Assembly (NCBI RefSeq): GCF_027887165.1
Contig: NC_077229.1
Location: 346,313,380-346,377,379 of the forward strand
Length of the DNA stretch: 64,000 bases
From: Monodelphis domestica
Taxonomy: Eukaryota > Chordata > Mammalia > Didelphimorphia > Didelphidae
Direction: 5' to 3'
Shown here one piece after another: positions 1 through 11,281 of this stretch. A model generated the notes under the pieces. That model searched no databases. It was not told the origin of the DNA and saw only the letters and a list, made by a program, of their open reading frames with translations. The position numbers and the translations under genes are program-made. How positions within the stretch are numbered: the first letter of the stretch is position 1; the number at the start of each line of letters is the position of its first letter.

Positions 1-475
1 GTTCACCCATAAAGCTGGGTGAACAGTTCACCCATAAATGCACACAAGTGTCCATGGGAAAAAGTGGGTGCACACTTCCAGAAACCTAGCAGGGAATCAT
101 GAGAGTGGGGAAACTCAAGTATTCAGAGCAATTTACAACTTTGTAGAGCAAGCCTTGATGCCCTTAGTTGTTACAGAGAATATTTGCACCATGTGCCATC
201 AATTGAGCAAGACGATGTCTCTGCTATTTCCTTTCAGTTCCTTACAGCCTTTCTGCTGGACAAAGCTGTTTCTTTATTATTCTCATGTCTCTCTTTTTAG
301 CCCACAGCCACCATTGGCAGGCCACTGAGAGAGTGTTAAGATATTTCAGTGACAAGCTGTTCTCTAAAAATCATAGAACTGGTTTTCTGGGCAAGCTCCC
401 CATATCTACTATGGAGCTCTGAGGAATTTCTTCCTCTCAAAGTTGTAAATAATCATAGGACTATACAACCTTTCT

Positions 476-486
476 CTAGTCAGCTC
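476..486. repeat. Target-site duplication (left) of the RTE-like insertion
   Basis: The sequence ctagtcagctc is repeated exactly at 1729-1739 and brackets the RTE-like element. Confidence 0.8.
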
Positions 487-1728
487 ATGTCGACATGACA
501 GGGGAAGTCCTATCTGGTGGAGATACTTCCGATCACTTCAACATCTCCAATGGTGTGAAACAAGGCTGTGTCCTCACTCCGGTACTATTCAACCTATTCT
601 TCACCCAAGTATTACGACATGCTGTGATGGATCTAGACCTGGGTGTCTACATCAAATACCAACTGGATGGCTCACTATTCGACCTTCGCCGCCTGACTGC
701 AAAAACAAAGACAACAGAGAGACTCATCCTGGAAGCTCTCTTCACAGATGACTGTGCTCTCATGGCCCACCAAGAAAATCATCTCCAAACCATTGTGGAC
801 AGGTTCTCCACCGCAACAAAACTGTTTGGCCTGACTATCAGCCTCAGCAAAACAGAGGTGCTGTTCCAACCTGCACCAGGGAGGGCAACTAACCAGCCGT
901 GCATTACAATCGACGGCACGCAGCTTTCTAACATCAACACTTTCAAGTACCTGGGCAGCACCATTGCCAACGACGGGTCCCTAGACCATGAGATTAATGC
1001 CAGGATTCAAAAGGCCAGCCAGGCACTCGGGAGGCTGCGCTGCAAAGTCCTCCAACACAGAGGTGTAAGCACTGCGACGAAGCTCAAAGTGTACAACGCA
1101 GTGGTCCTCAGCTCGCTCCTGTACGGTTGTGAGACATGGACACTGTACCAGAAGCACATGAAACAGCTGGAGCAATTCCACCAATGCTCTCTCCGGTCAA
1201 TCATGAGGATCCGATGGCAGGACCGAATCACCAATCAGGAAGTCCTCGACAGAGCCAACTCCACCAGCATCGAAGTCCTGGTCCTCAAAACCCAGCTACG
1301 ATGGTCTGGACACGTCATCTGCATGGACCCACAGCGAATACCAAGACAGGTATTCTATGGTGAACTGTCAGCTGGACTCAGGAAACAAGGCCGACCAAAG
1401 AAAAGATTTAAGGATCAGCTAAAGTCCAACTTGAAGTGGGCCAGCATTACACCAAAGCAACTAGAACTCGCTGCCTCTGACAGAAGCAGCTGACGAACCC
1501 ACATTAACCATGCCACCACCTTTGAAAATGAGCGACGTCGACGTCTTGCCGCTGTGCGTGAACGCCAACACCAGGCCACACCCGCACCTCCTGTAACAAC
1601 TGGCGTCCCATGCCCCATGTGCCACAAACTGTGCGCCTCAGCCTTTGGACTCCAAAGCCACATGAGGGTACACCGTAGATGATAATGCACAAAGACAATC
1701 ATCACTCTCGGTCACCGAGAGACTATCA
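487..1728 (+). mobile_element. 5'-truncated RTE/BovB-like non-LTR retrotransposon, recent insertion
   Basis: This is the 3' part of an endonuclease/reverse-transcriptase LINE. It is flanked by an exact 11-bp target-site duplication, ctagtcagctc, at 476-486 and 1729-1739. The insert starts inside the RT domain and ends after a short untranslated tail containing the palindrome CTCGGTCACCGAG. It is clearly richer in GC and CpG than its surroundings, which suggests it has had little time to decay. The family is inferred from the order of motifs (GVKQGCVLTPVLFN, F-x-DD, YLGS, LLYGCETWT) and from the C-terminal zinc finger. Related APE-type LINE clades are possible. Confidence 0.85.
495..1682 (+). 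pseudogene. Reverse transcriptase C-terminal half with C2H2 zinc finger, one in-frame stop
   Basis: The frame is open for 332 codons from 495, then has TGA at 1491-1493 where family members carry Trp (D-R-S-S-W), and stays open for 62 more codons to the natural TGA at 1680-1682. Visible parts are RT block GVKQGCVLTPVLFNLFF (about residues 21-37), the catalytic FTDD (about residue 84, normally FADD), the thumb-like YLGSTIANDGSLDHEI, LLYGCETWT, LRWSGHV, the basic KQGRPKKRFKDQLK, and after the stop a C2H2 finger CPMC-x12-H-x3-H. The first Met is probably not a real start, because the upstream part of the RT is missing through 5' truncation. Confidence 0.85.
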
Positions 1729-1739
1729 CTAGTCAGCTC
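1729..1739. repeat. Target-site duplication (right) of the RTE-like insertion
   Basis: Exact copy of 476-486, directly after the element's short 3' tail. Confidence 0.8.
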
Positions 1740-1860
1740 TTCAAATAGAAGTCAGCTATTTTTTTCCCAATCCTCTCTTAGTAAAGCTGTATTGCTTCTC
1801 CAACTGACATAGCAGATGCAAAACCTTTCTTTCAACTTCTATTTCTCCCTCTCAAACAAC

Positions 1861-1990
1861 AGGGAGTAGCAAAGGGGGGAGAGAAGGGAGGAAGAGAGAC
1901 AATTTGGATCAAAGAACTTCAGAAAACATGGGGAAATTAGTTATATGTAATTGTCTCAAATTTTTTAAAATTAAATTAAAAAAAGAAATT
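1861..1990 (+). mobile_element. L1 3' UTR end fragment
   Basis: It carries the marsupial L1 3'-end signature gagagacaatttggatc, then ttatatgtaattg and an A-rich tail. The same signature recurs at 55283-55370 in a longer L1 copy. Confidence 0.6.
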
Positions 1991-2026
1991 AAAGACATCA
2001 GCGGAGGTTATTTTTAAATTGAATAT

Positions 2027-2608
2027 TACTTAGGGACATTAATGCATTATTGGTGGAGTTGTGAACTGATCCAACCATTCTGGAGGGCAATTTGGTACTA
2101 TGTCCAAAGGGCTTTAAAACTGTGCATAGCCTTTGGGTCTATATCCCAAAGAAATAATAAAAAGGGGAAAGAACATACTTGTGCAAAAATATTTATAGCA
2201 GTCCTTTTTGTGGTGGCAAAGAATTAATCATGGTACATTTTGGTTATGGAATATTATTGTGCTACAAGAAATGATAAGCAAGATGATTTCAGAAAAAGCT
2301 GGAAAGATCTGCATGAACAAAATCTGCAAAGCAAAATAAGCAGAACTGGGAGAATATTGTACACAGTAACAACAATAATGTATGATGATTATCTGTGAAA
2401 CCTTGGCTACTCTGAGCTGGGACAATCCTGAAAGACGGGGTATGCTATGCACCTCCAGGGAAAGAACTGTTGGAGTCCTCTTTCAAATTCGTGTATCTTT
2501 GGTGATATTTTAGGGTTTTGGTTATGTATAAGTTTGCTGTTACAACAGTGACCAATATGGAATTGTGTTTTACATGACAATAAAAATAAGAAAATCAAAA
2601 TTATAAAA
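2027..2608 (+). mobile_element. 5'-truncated L1 (ORF2 C-terminus plus 3' UTR)
   Basis: It encodes the degenerate L1 ORF2 C-terminal pattern [18 protein letters not shown], then the L1 3' UTR to the A-rich end. It is flanked by an 11-bp direct repeat, aaattgaatat, at 2016-2026 and 2609-2619. Confidence 0.8.
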
Positions 2609-2815
2609 AAATTGAATATCATTCACTTATCCTTATGTCACATCACTCTTTTAACATATGTGTATGTGCTATATAAATATGTTCTTTTATATAGTAAAAA
2701 GTCTATGAATATATATTCATATTTTTATATATTTGTAACAAGTTGTTCCAGATATATTGTATTCAGTTTTACTTTTAGTTCTTTAAGGGCAATGATTACA
2801 TCATCATTTTTATTT

Positions 2816-2998
2816 TTTAACCCTTACCCTTCCATCTTAGAATGGATACTAAGTTTCAGTTCCAAGGCAATAAGGGCTGGGCAATTGGGGTTAAGTGACT
2901 CTTCCAGGGTTATTATACCAGTAGGAAGTGCCTGAGGTCACATTTGAACTCAGAACTTCATATCTGCTCTCTATCCACTGAGTCACCTAGCAGTTCCT
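2816..2998 (-). repeat. CORE/MIR-type tRNA-derived SINE
   Basis: Reverse complement of the marsupial SINE consensus: an aacccttaccctt start (poly-A end), the central gaactcagaact (B-box side) and the ctgagtcacctagcag 5' end. Confidence 0.8.
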
Positions 2999-3949
2999 CC
3001 TTTTTTACCTGCTGATATTCATTGCATATTTTCTGGTAAGGACAGTGATTTATATGTAACTGTACATTATATAAATATACATTACAAGTGCATTCTTAAT
3101 GGCAGAGAACAATATGGCAATAGATCATACAGAATGCCTCGAAAGACCTTCTGGGAAAAGTCTGTCATTTGTCATTTGTTGCCAGGTAAGGCTATAGTTT
3201 TACTAAAGAGAACTGAGCATGAGTTAGAAAGGCATTTTCTTTGTGGCACTTTATGAGAAATACCACAGCTTATTCCTGGTATATTTTCAACATTACCATT
3301 TTGTATTAAAAAAAAAAAAAAGAATTAGAGACTTAAGACTTCTGCTTGGAAAGCCCCAGATGTAAAGGCAAGAGATTTAGAAATGCTTTTGGCTCAAAGT
3401 AGGACTTTTAAATTAACTGACAGAAATCACACTTTTAAAAAGGAAAAAAATCACTCAGTTGAATTGACTACTGTGTTAAAAATAAATTACTTTGAAAAGT
3501 CAACATAAATAATATAATTCTATTGCTTTTAATTTACAACCTTTACATCAAGGATTAAAAGCTTCTTATCAATAATAAAAAGTAAACCATAATTACCGCC
3601 AATATCCATCTGAAATGGATATCCCTGCGGATAAATGTATTGTTTACCCAAGAAATAAATTATTGAATTATTGAGATATTAATATTATGGAGAAAATGAA
3701 ATTCTTTGGTTCTACTTATTGTTTTTTGTACTTACTAAATAACACAGATATTTATGTCACAAAGGGTAGCCTAACAGAATAAATAGAAAGCTGACTTTGA
3801 TGTCAGAAAGTACTGGGTGCAAGTCTGGTTTCTAATATAAATAGATATAGATAGATATAATAGACTTTGTGACCCTCCCCAAATCTTTTAAACTCTCCAT
3901 GCTTTATCTTTAGCGGAGAAGTGATGGCTTGCATTGAAAGAAGGGGCTT

Positions 3950-4216
3950 CCTCTTCAGTTATTTTCAGTGATGTCTAATTATTCATAACTCCATTTGGGG
4001 TTTTCTTGGCTAAGATACTTAAGGTTTGGGGGTTTTTTTTGCCATTTCCCTCTCTAGTTCATTATACAGAGGAGGAAACTGAGGCAAATAGAGTTAACTG
4101 ACTTGCCCAGGAGTCACACAGCTAGTAAGTATCTGAGGTCAGATTTGAACTCAGGAAGATGAGTCTCCCTGACTCCTGGCCTGGTCCTCTATCCACTGAG
4201 CCACCTAGCTGCCCTT
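3950..4216 (-). repeat. CORE-SINE, long form
   Basis: Contains, in reverse, the gaggaaactgaggc core, gtcacacagctagtaag, and cactgagccacctagctgccc at the 5' end. The extra 3' segment (ccatttggggttttcttgg) matches the copies at 12416-12677 and 38738-38958. Confidence 0.8.
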
Positions 4217-4420
4217 CATCCCCTTGGTCCTAGGGGTTCCCTACAACATTTACAGTCATCCCCTATCCTTATTTGTCACAAAGATGGTCTTAACATGCAT
4301 TAAGTAACAAATGATTTTAAAAGTTTACTTTTGTAGATACACTGAACTTGGAAAATGCAGGAAAGCCTGAATTTAGACCCAAGAGAGTTGAGAGCCCCAA
4401 TACAACTAGAGGTAGAGTAG

Positions 4421-4665
4421 CTAGAGCAGGGAACTAGAGTCAGCAAAACCCGAGTTCAAAAACAGCCTCAGACACATACTAGGTCTGTGACCCTAGGTGA
4501 GTTACTTTGCCTCAGTTTCCTCATATAAAAAGTGAGGATCCTAATAACACCTACCTCCCAGGGTTGTTGTGAAGATCAAATGAGATAATAACTGTAAAGC
4601 ACTCATGAGGGTGCCTGGCACATAGTGTTATATAATTGTTAGTTGTTAGTATTATTATTGCCTGA
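4421..4665 (+). repeat. MIR-like SINE
   Basis: Diverged MIR-type core: gagttactttgcctcagtttcctcat, then cctacctcccagggttgttgtgaag, then a tgcctggcacatagt end. Confidence 0.75.
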
Positions 4666-4669
4666 GTTC

Positions 4670-5944
4670 AAATCTCAGCTTCCTTACTTTATTATAAAAT
4701 CTGGTTAGTATAAGGCAAGGGTCGGTGTCTCAGCCTCAGTTTCATCATCTGTAAAATGAAGACAATAATACTTTCATGACCTCCCTCCCTCACAGCTCTC
4801 ATTGATATAGAGGGAAAAAAGAACTTTACAATCCCCAAAACTCTTCAGAAATATGAGGATTGATTGTTAACATCATGTACCAATAAAAATGAATAGATAC
4901 TCTTCATATTTAAAATATATATAGAATTTCTAATACTAAACCAAAAGAGAGGGAAAAGAAAAAAGGTCCTTCCAGTCAAGTGAGCAGAGCAAAGAGAGAC
5001 AGAGACTCACACCTGCAGCACTTTACCAAAAGCACAAGCTCCAAAACAACAGCCCCGCAGTGGGTCTCAGCCAAATTTATCTCCTAAGCATCCTTACATA
5101 AAATGAGGATAACTTAAAAGGATGCTGGGAATGTAGCTCAGGTGTGGCAAATTTTCCATCTGCACTATCATCATCAACTTTACACAATTAGCCTCTGACT
5201 ATAATGTTAGTGGAATAAGATATGGGACTGAGCACCTAGGGATTTTTAGAATTATGACAAGATTAGTAGAACCTGGTATTGGCATGGGGACCATTTAATG
5301 TGTTAAAGAAAGGCAATAAGCAATATATGCCAATTGTCTGAGAAATGCCTGTTGGTTGGAAAGTTTAATCTTAAGCATCATAGACACAGTCAGTATTCCC
5401 TGACTGGTTAGAACTCCACTTTCTCCCAAGAGTTGGGCTTTAACAACTGAAGAGAATTGGCTATGGCTGGGAGGGAAACAGAATGAAAGGGAAGGAAAAA
5501 GGTGACAGACAGTACACAATCACTAAAGCCAGAACTAGAATAGTGACTAGAGCCTTGACACAGTGTGCTGACATGCAAGGGAGTATTTATGTTCCATGTT
5601 GGTCCTACAGACCCCGTGGTTTTGTGGTCATCTTCTCACTTATTGGGGATGGGGTTGGGGGTCCTGTAACCATATTGGTACTTGCTCAGGCTCTTCCTTC
5701 ACCCACTGAATAAGTCAATCAATAAACTAAAAAGCATTAAATTTTTTTTAAATTATCCTACCAATTACACATAATACATTTTCACACTAGTTTTACTAAG
5801 TTATATGATCAAACATATCTCCCTCACCCTGCCCTTCCCCCTCTTGGTGCTGGCCAGCAATTCAATCTGGGTTCTACATGTATTATCATGCAAAACATAT
5901 GTCCATACTGAACATTTCGGTAAGTGAGTAATCTTATAAAACTA
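4670..5944. other. Intergenic DNA, no gene; partly diverged repeats
   Basis: No exon-like open frame is convincing. 4700-4790 keeps a second MIR-like core (gtctcagcctcagtttcatc), and about 5745-5870 resembles an inverted L1 3' UTR end (aattacacataatac, atctccctcaccctgccc). The rest is unassigned. Confidence 0.5.
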
Positions 5945-6250
5945 ATATGTATTTTTGAGTGCCCACTAGTGCCAGGCACTGTGATAAGTACTGGAGATAT
6001 AAGAACAAAGAATGAAAGAATTGCTTCTCAAAAGGGGCTTCCATTCTAATGGAAGGGGAAGACAGCACGTATATATAAAAGATGATACATACATATATAT
6101 CCCACAAATGCAAGATAGTTAAAAATACAAGGTAGTTTGGGAGGAGGGCACTCATAATTGAGGAGATCAGGAAAGATTTCATGTAGAAGACAGTGTTTGA
6201 ACTGTACCTTGCAGAAAAAGAGGAACTCTATGAGGCAGAGGAAAGAAGGA
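5945..6250 (-). mobile_element. L2 LINE 3' fragment
   Basis: Antisense of the L2 3' end: gtgccaggcactgtgataagtactggag, then a diverged body also seen at 58090-58560 (gggaggagggcac). Confidence 0.65.
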
Positions 6251-6431
6251 AGCATTTATTAAGCAACTATCATGCCAAACAAATATTATCCCATTTTAGC
6301 CTTATAACAACCCTGTGTGGTAGATATGATTATTATTCCATTAACAGTTGAGGAACCTGAGGCAGATAAAATTAAGTGACTTGCCCATGGTCACCTAAGT
6401 AGGAAGTATCTGTGGTCACATTTGAACCGAG

Positions 6432-7275
6432 TGTAATGGAAGGAGAGAAATGGAGTCTCCCACCACTTATTTCAAGACCAGAGTGTGGTAGAGATGGACT
6501 GTAGCCAAGGCTTAAAGAGAGGGGAATAGATTGGTTTCCCTCTATTCTCTGGTAAACCCCACTCTGGTTGCCTTCAGATTCACAGGCTACTGTTCCTCAG
6601 AGTTGGTTGAAACAAAATATGACAGACAGCTCCTCTCTCTCTCTGAGGAGAGAATGTAACTTTCCTCCTTCCCCTCTACCCTCCCAACTTCAAATCTTTT
6701 TTCTTGAACACTATGAAGAAGTTCTTTTTCTTGAACACTATGAAGAAGGCACATTTAGTAAACACCTATTCATTCTAAAGGAATGTATGAAAGGTAGGGC
6801 AAATGAATTGTGGGATAAGGTGATTGGGAAGGAGGAAAATAGAAAGTCCCTAATAATAACATTTGAACCCCTTCTCCACCCAAATCCTGCAGGGTCAGGC
6901 TTTGCCTGCCTGACCTCCTGGGGTCAAATGTGAGAGTTGTCCTAACTCATAGCTGGCCTAACTATTATCAAGTTCAAGGACTGTCTAGAGGGATTTAGAG
7001 GATCTTCTTCTTGTGGTGAAGAGCTTTCAGGCAAAGTCCTATTCACTCTGGGTTGTCTTCACTGGATATTGGAGTCCATCTTCATAGGAGGATGCTCCAG
7101 GCTCAGAAGTCTGCTCAGATCAACCTCTCTGGTGGGCTTCCCAAGGAGAAGAAGTGAGTTCAATTGTTCGGATCTTCTCAGTCCCTCTCTTCTTCCTTTG
7201 GAATTCTCTCCCCTTCCTGCCCTTCCCCCACTCGAGATGGTCTTCCAGTATGATGAATATGCTTCCTCTCTTACA
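6432..7275. mobile_element. LTR-like element (844 bp) inside a SINE
   Basis: It starts TGTAA and ends TTACA, a 5-bp terminal inverted repeat of LTR type. It interrupts an otherwise contiguous SINE at ccgag / ccagg, a possible decayed 5-bp duplication of ccagg. It contains an internal 27-bp tandem duplication around 6695-6748. No clear AATAAA was found, so orientation and class are open. Confidence 0.55.
6695..6748. repeat. Two-copy 27-bp tandem repeat
   Basis: The segment cttgaacactatgaagaag occurs at 6703 and again at 6730, each preceded by a T-rich run. Confidence 0.8.
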
Positions 7276-7384
7276 CCAGGACCTGCCATTTTTGGACTTG
7301 GCTCTCAATCCACTAAGCCACCTAGCTGCCCCTATTATTATTATTAATGTTAGGGGTAGGAGAGAAGGTGTAAGTCCTCTTAAC

Positions 7385-7516
7385 AGAAGTCAATCAGTCA
7401 GTCCAAAATTATTTAAGTGCCTATAGGTGCCAGACACTGTACTAAGCACTGGGGATACAAAAAGAGGGAAAAGACAGTCACTGCCCTCAAATAGCTTACA
7501 ATTCCATGGGGGAGAC
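7385..7516 (-). mobile_element. L2 LINE fragment (3' part, left of the solo LTR)
   Basis: Antisense L2 3' end: gtgccagacactgtactaagcactggggataca, then cactgccctcaaatagcttaca and ggggagac, where the solo LTR interrupts it. Confidence 0.75.
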
Positions 7517-7987
7517 TGAAAGATCATAAGACCAAAGCCCCCTTTCCCCTTCCCCTGTACCTGCTGGAACCCCAGAACAAAGCAGTAGTTCTACTCCATA
7601 GGGCACTGTTACTTTCCCTGACAAATCCATAATGGACTTACACCATCTGTACCATACTAAGGACTATATAAGCCTGGGAACCAAAAATCCCCACCCCCAA
7701 AACCAACCCCCTTTGTGCTAGTCAACCATCTGGATACAAGTACCCCAAATTTGGGCAATTAGAGGCAATACACGTCAACTTGTCTCAGACCACCACCCTA
7801 TAAAAGACTGACCCCTTCTCCACCCAGGTGGAGCCACCTAGGCATCTGCAGGTTTGTGAGCTCTCCTCTTGTTCTCCCTTTCTTTTCTGACCTCCCTCCC
7901 CTCCTTTCCCAAAATAAAGCTTTGCTACATTACTCAGCTCTCCAACTCATTTGCCTCTGGTCCAACCCCTGTCAATTAGATCTGACA
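7517..7987 (+). mobile_element. Solo LTR of an endogenous retrovirus (class I-like, 471 bp)
   Basis: It begins TG and ends CA with imperfect terminal inverted repeats (TGAAAGATC / GATCTGACA) and is bracketed by an exact 5-bp duplication gagac (7512-7516 and 7988-7992). Promoter-like CCTATAAAAG lies at about 7798-7806 and a poly(A) signal AATAAA at 7913-7918, giving the plus orientation and a U3-R-U5 order. The C-rich U3 and U5 resemble gammaretrovirus-type LTRs. No proviral coding sequence remains. Confidence 0.85.
7799..7805 (+). promoter_or_regulatory. TATA box of the solo LTR
   Basis: TATAAAA within ccctataaaagactg, about 110 bp before the LTR poly(A) signal. Confidence 0.6.
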
Positions 7988-9800
7988 GAGACAATAGATA
8001 TTAACAAGCAATTACAGAAAAAATAGGAAATCATGAAAAGAGAGAAAGCACTAGAATTAGGAGTTGGGGAAAGTTTCCTATATAAAATGGCATGTTAGTT
8101 GGAACTTGAAGGAAGCCAAGAAAGCTGGTAAGTAGAGAGATGGAAGGAGCATATTTTGGGGATGAGGGACAGTCAGAGAAAATGTCTAGAGCTGAAAAAT
8201 GGAGAGTCTTACTAGTGGAATAGCAAGGAGACCAGTATTACCAGATTTAAGAATATATGGAGGGAATAAGGAGTAAGAAATCTGGGGAGAAGGGGAGGGG
8301 AATAACCTAGACTATGAAGGGCTCTGCACATCAAACAGAGGATTTTCATTTGATCTTGGGGATTATAGGAAACCACTGAATAGGAGGTAACATGGTTAAA
8401 CCTGTGCTTGAGGAAAATCACTTTGGTGGCAGTAGAGTGGGAGTAGGGAATCTTGAGGGAGGCAGACACATAGACAAGCTATTGCAATAATCCTAGTGTA
8501 AGGTGATGATAGCCTGGGCCACTATGATGGAAGTATTAGAGGAGAGAAGGTGACATATTTTTAAGAGATGTTGCAAAGGTAAAATGGACAAATCTTGGCA
8601 ATAGATTAGATATGGGGTTGAGAGACAGTGATGAGATAAAGATGACATCTCTAGGTTCCCCTCTGTAGTAACAGGAACGTTAGAAGGGGAAGAGGATTTA
8701 GAATAAAAGATGAGTTCTCTTTTGGACATGTGGAGTTGAAGATATTTACTAGACATCATATTTGAGATGCCTGAAAGGCAGGTGGAGATGACAGGAGACC
8801 AACAGAGAGGTCAGGGCAGGAGAAGTTGAATTAAGAATCATCAGCATAGCGACGGAAATTAGAACCATCAGAGCTGATAAGATCACCAAATGAAGTTATT
8901 TAGAGGGAGAAGAGAAGTGGATCTAGGACAGAAAGAACCCTGGGGGGACATCTACAGATAGAGGGCAAGACCTGGATGTGGCCCCAATAGAAGAGACTGA
9001 GAAATCTGAGAGGTCAGAGGAGAACCAGGAGAGAGTGGTATTCTGCAAACCTAGAAAGAAGAGGGCATCTAGGAGAAGAGGCTGGTCAACATTGTCAAAG
9101 TCTGCAGAAAGGGCAAGAAGAATGAATACTGCGAAAAAGGCTATTAGATTTGGCAACTAAGGGATCATTGACAACTTTTGGACAGCGCAGTTTTGTTGGA
9201 ATGAAAAATTGGGAGCTTTATTGTAAGGGATTAAGAAGTAAGAGGAGAAAAAGTGGCTACACCTATTGAAGATGGCCTTTCCAAAGAGTCTGGCCACTAA
9301 GGGCAGGAGACATAGGATAATAGCAGGGACTGAAGGAGCAAGAAAGAATTTTTTTTTTCAGGGTGAGGGAGATAAGGGAAGGTTAGTAAGCCTTAAGGAA
9401 GGAGTCAATAGACAGGATCAAAGATTGGAGATAAATGATAGGGTGGGAGTGACAGAATGAGCAGTGTGTTATATAGAGGGAGGAGACAAGATGGAATGAG
9501 ATCGCTTGTGTATATGGGAGGGTTGCCTTGGTAAGGAATAAGGCCACCTCTTCATGTGAGACAAGGGTGAAGGAGGAGATGATCCAGAAGGCATAGAAGT
9601 GCTAGAAGATGAGAAAGAGGGGGAAAAGATGGAGCTCATAGCAAATGGCCTCAATATTTTCAGTAAAATAAAAGGCAAGATTGTCAGCTGAGAGGGTGGG
9701 GGAAGGAGGACCCATGACAGGTTTGAGGAGAAATGAAAAGGTTTAGAAGAGCCACTGGTTTTTACAAATAATTTTAAGGGTTTTTTTTCTTGTAAAACAC
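7988..9800 (-). mobile_element. L2 LINE with reverse-transcriptase remnant (right of the solo LTR)
   Basis: It continues the L2 copy broken by the solo LTR. On the minus strand, 8923-9156 translates to an L2-type RT pattern: ALSADFDNVDQPLLLDAL (LSAAFDTVDH in the family), TLSWFSSDLSDFS, PLSVDVPPG. The fingers-side region extends to about 9800. The remainder toward 8040 matches the L2 body after the RT. The frame is broken by stops, so it is an old, inactive copy. Confidence 0.8.
8923..9156 (-). pseudogene. L2 reverse-transcriptase fragment
   Basis: About 77 residues of L2 RT are readable, with the LSADFDNVD and LSWFSSDLSD motifs. The catalytic YADD block downstream is no longer recognisable. 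Confidence 0.75.
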
Positions 9801-10072
9801 ACAAAATGAAATCTCTTACTTTATCTGCATCTCATGAAGGAAAGAGATCTTATATTATTGAATATATTTGGTTTTTATTTCAAATATCATTTTTAATGAG
9901 AAATTTAGGGTTTTTTCCATTTTCATTTGTTCTATTTCTACCCTTCCTTCATCACAGTGTTATAAAACCCAAAAGTGTAATCACTGGGTTAAAGATTCAC
10001 TACTCATTAAAAAACAAAAACAAAAAAACTTCTGGAAAAATTGGAAATCAGACTGGCAAAAATAGAGTTTCT

Positions 10073-10157
10073 TTCTCTCTCTCTTCTTTTCTTCCTTCCT
10101 TTCTTTTTCTCTTTTTTCTTTCTTTCTCTTTCTTTTTTCCTTCCTTCCTCCCCCCCA
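10073..10157. repeat. Polypyrimidine tract (CT-rich)
   Basis: About 85 bases almost entirely C and T (tttctctctctcttcttttc and similar), ending cccccccaa. Confidence 0.9.
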
Positions 10158-10179
10158 ATAATCTTCTCCATTCCACTTA

Positions 10180-10375
10180 CATGGCATAGTAGTTAAAGCA
10201 CTGGGTTTAAGATCAAGAAAATCCAAGTTTAAATCCTGCTTCAGATATGTACTGGTTGTGTGACCCTGGGAAAGTTACTAAATCTTTCTGGGTCTCAGTT
10301 TCCTATTCTGTAAAATGAGAGGGTTGGACTTGATGGTTTCTTGGGGCCTTCTCTAAATCTATGATCCTATGTTCT
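10180..10375 (+). repeat. MIR-like SINE
   Basis: Core ggttgtgtgaccctgggaaagtt and tctcagtttcctattctgtaaaatgag, with the ttggacttgatggtttct tail. Confidence 0.8.
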
Positions 10376-11270
10376 TTTCTTGGTCAAGACATCTTCTGTT
10401 ATCCCTAGTTTTGAAAAATATCTTTTCCTTCCTTCAGTGCTCCTCTTATTTGTTTATGATGTGACCTTTTATATCTAAGGCATGTGTTCATTTAGAGTGT
10501 ATTGCAACCTGAAGTGTACACTAGTAGCTGTGCTGGTTTGATGTAGGTGGTGAGTAGGTTGCTGGAGGATGTAACTGGGAAGGAGAGAATAAGAACAAGG
10601 AGAGCTCTTATGAGGACTAAGACATTCTCCTAAGTTTCTACTTGTTGGTTATGGCAAGGAGGGAAGTAGCAATTATATCTTTTTAACTTTCAAGGTGATT
10701 CTCTTAATCTCTTTATAAGTAAAGTGTTCTTTTATTATTTTTATATTCTACTGGGCCTTGAACCTGAATCATTGGACTGGCCCATTTTGGACCAGTTTAG
10801 GTCACTTAGAACATGTGAGAGTTTGATTTGAGTCTATTTTCCACCAGTCTTTTTTCTAGTTTTCCCAGCATTTTTTTTACAGATTGTGAATCTTTAACCC
10901 AGTAATTTAAGTCTTTAGGTTTATGACTACTAGGTTTATTTGCTTCTGAGTGTAGAATTCTTAATAAGACTCACTAATGCTATTAGTTTCTAATAAAATC
11001 TCTTATGGTTAACTCATAGAGCACTGTTGACTAGTACTAAAAAAAATCCCCAAAACCCCAAACCCACCACAAGACCAATTTATCGTATTTACGCATATAG
11101 AGGAATCACAGACTTGAAATGAAATCTCTCCTCTTGGGATGGTGTGCATCCTGGAAATCCCCACTTTCCTCACTTCTGCATGAGTACTTATAACTCTCAG
11201 AATTTAAGAGTCTCAAAATAAGTCTAAATGAACATTCTGCTCCTGACAATTGTCACTGTAATTGTTTAAA
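10376..11270. other. Intergenic DNA without recognisable genes
   Basis: AT-rich, with no long open frame and no repeat I can name. Confidence 0.4.
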
Positions 11271-11281
11271 AGTCCCTATTT

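Larger units (their letters stand above)
6255..7345 (-). repeat. SINE split by an LTR-like insertion
   Basis: The left part (6255-6431) reads gaacctgaggcagataaaat and acttgcccatggtcacc, and stops in tttgaacc. The right part (7276-7335) resumes with ccaggacctgcca and ends ctaagccacctagctgcccc. Together they form one minus-strand SINE whose middle is interrupted by 6432-7275. Confidence 0.65.
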
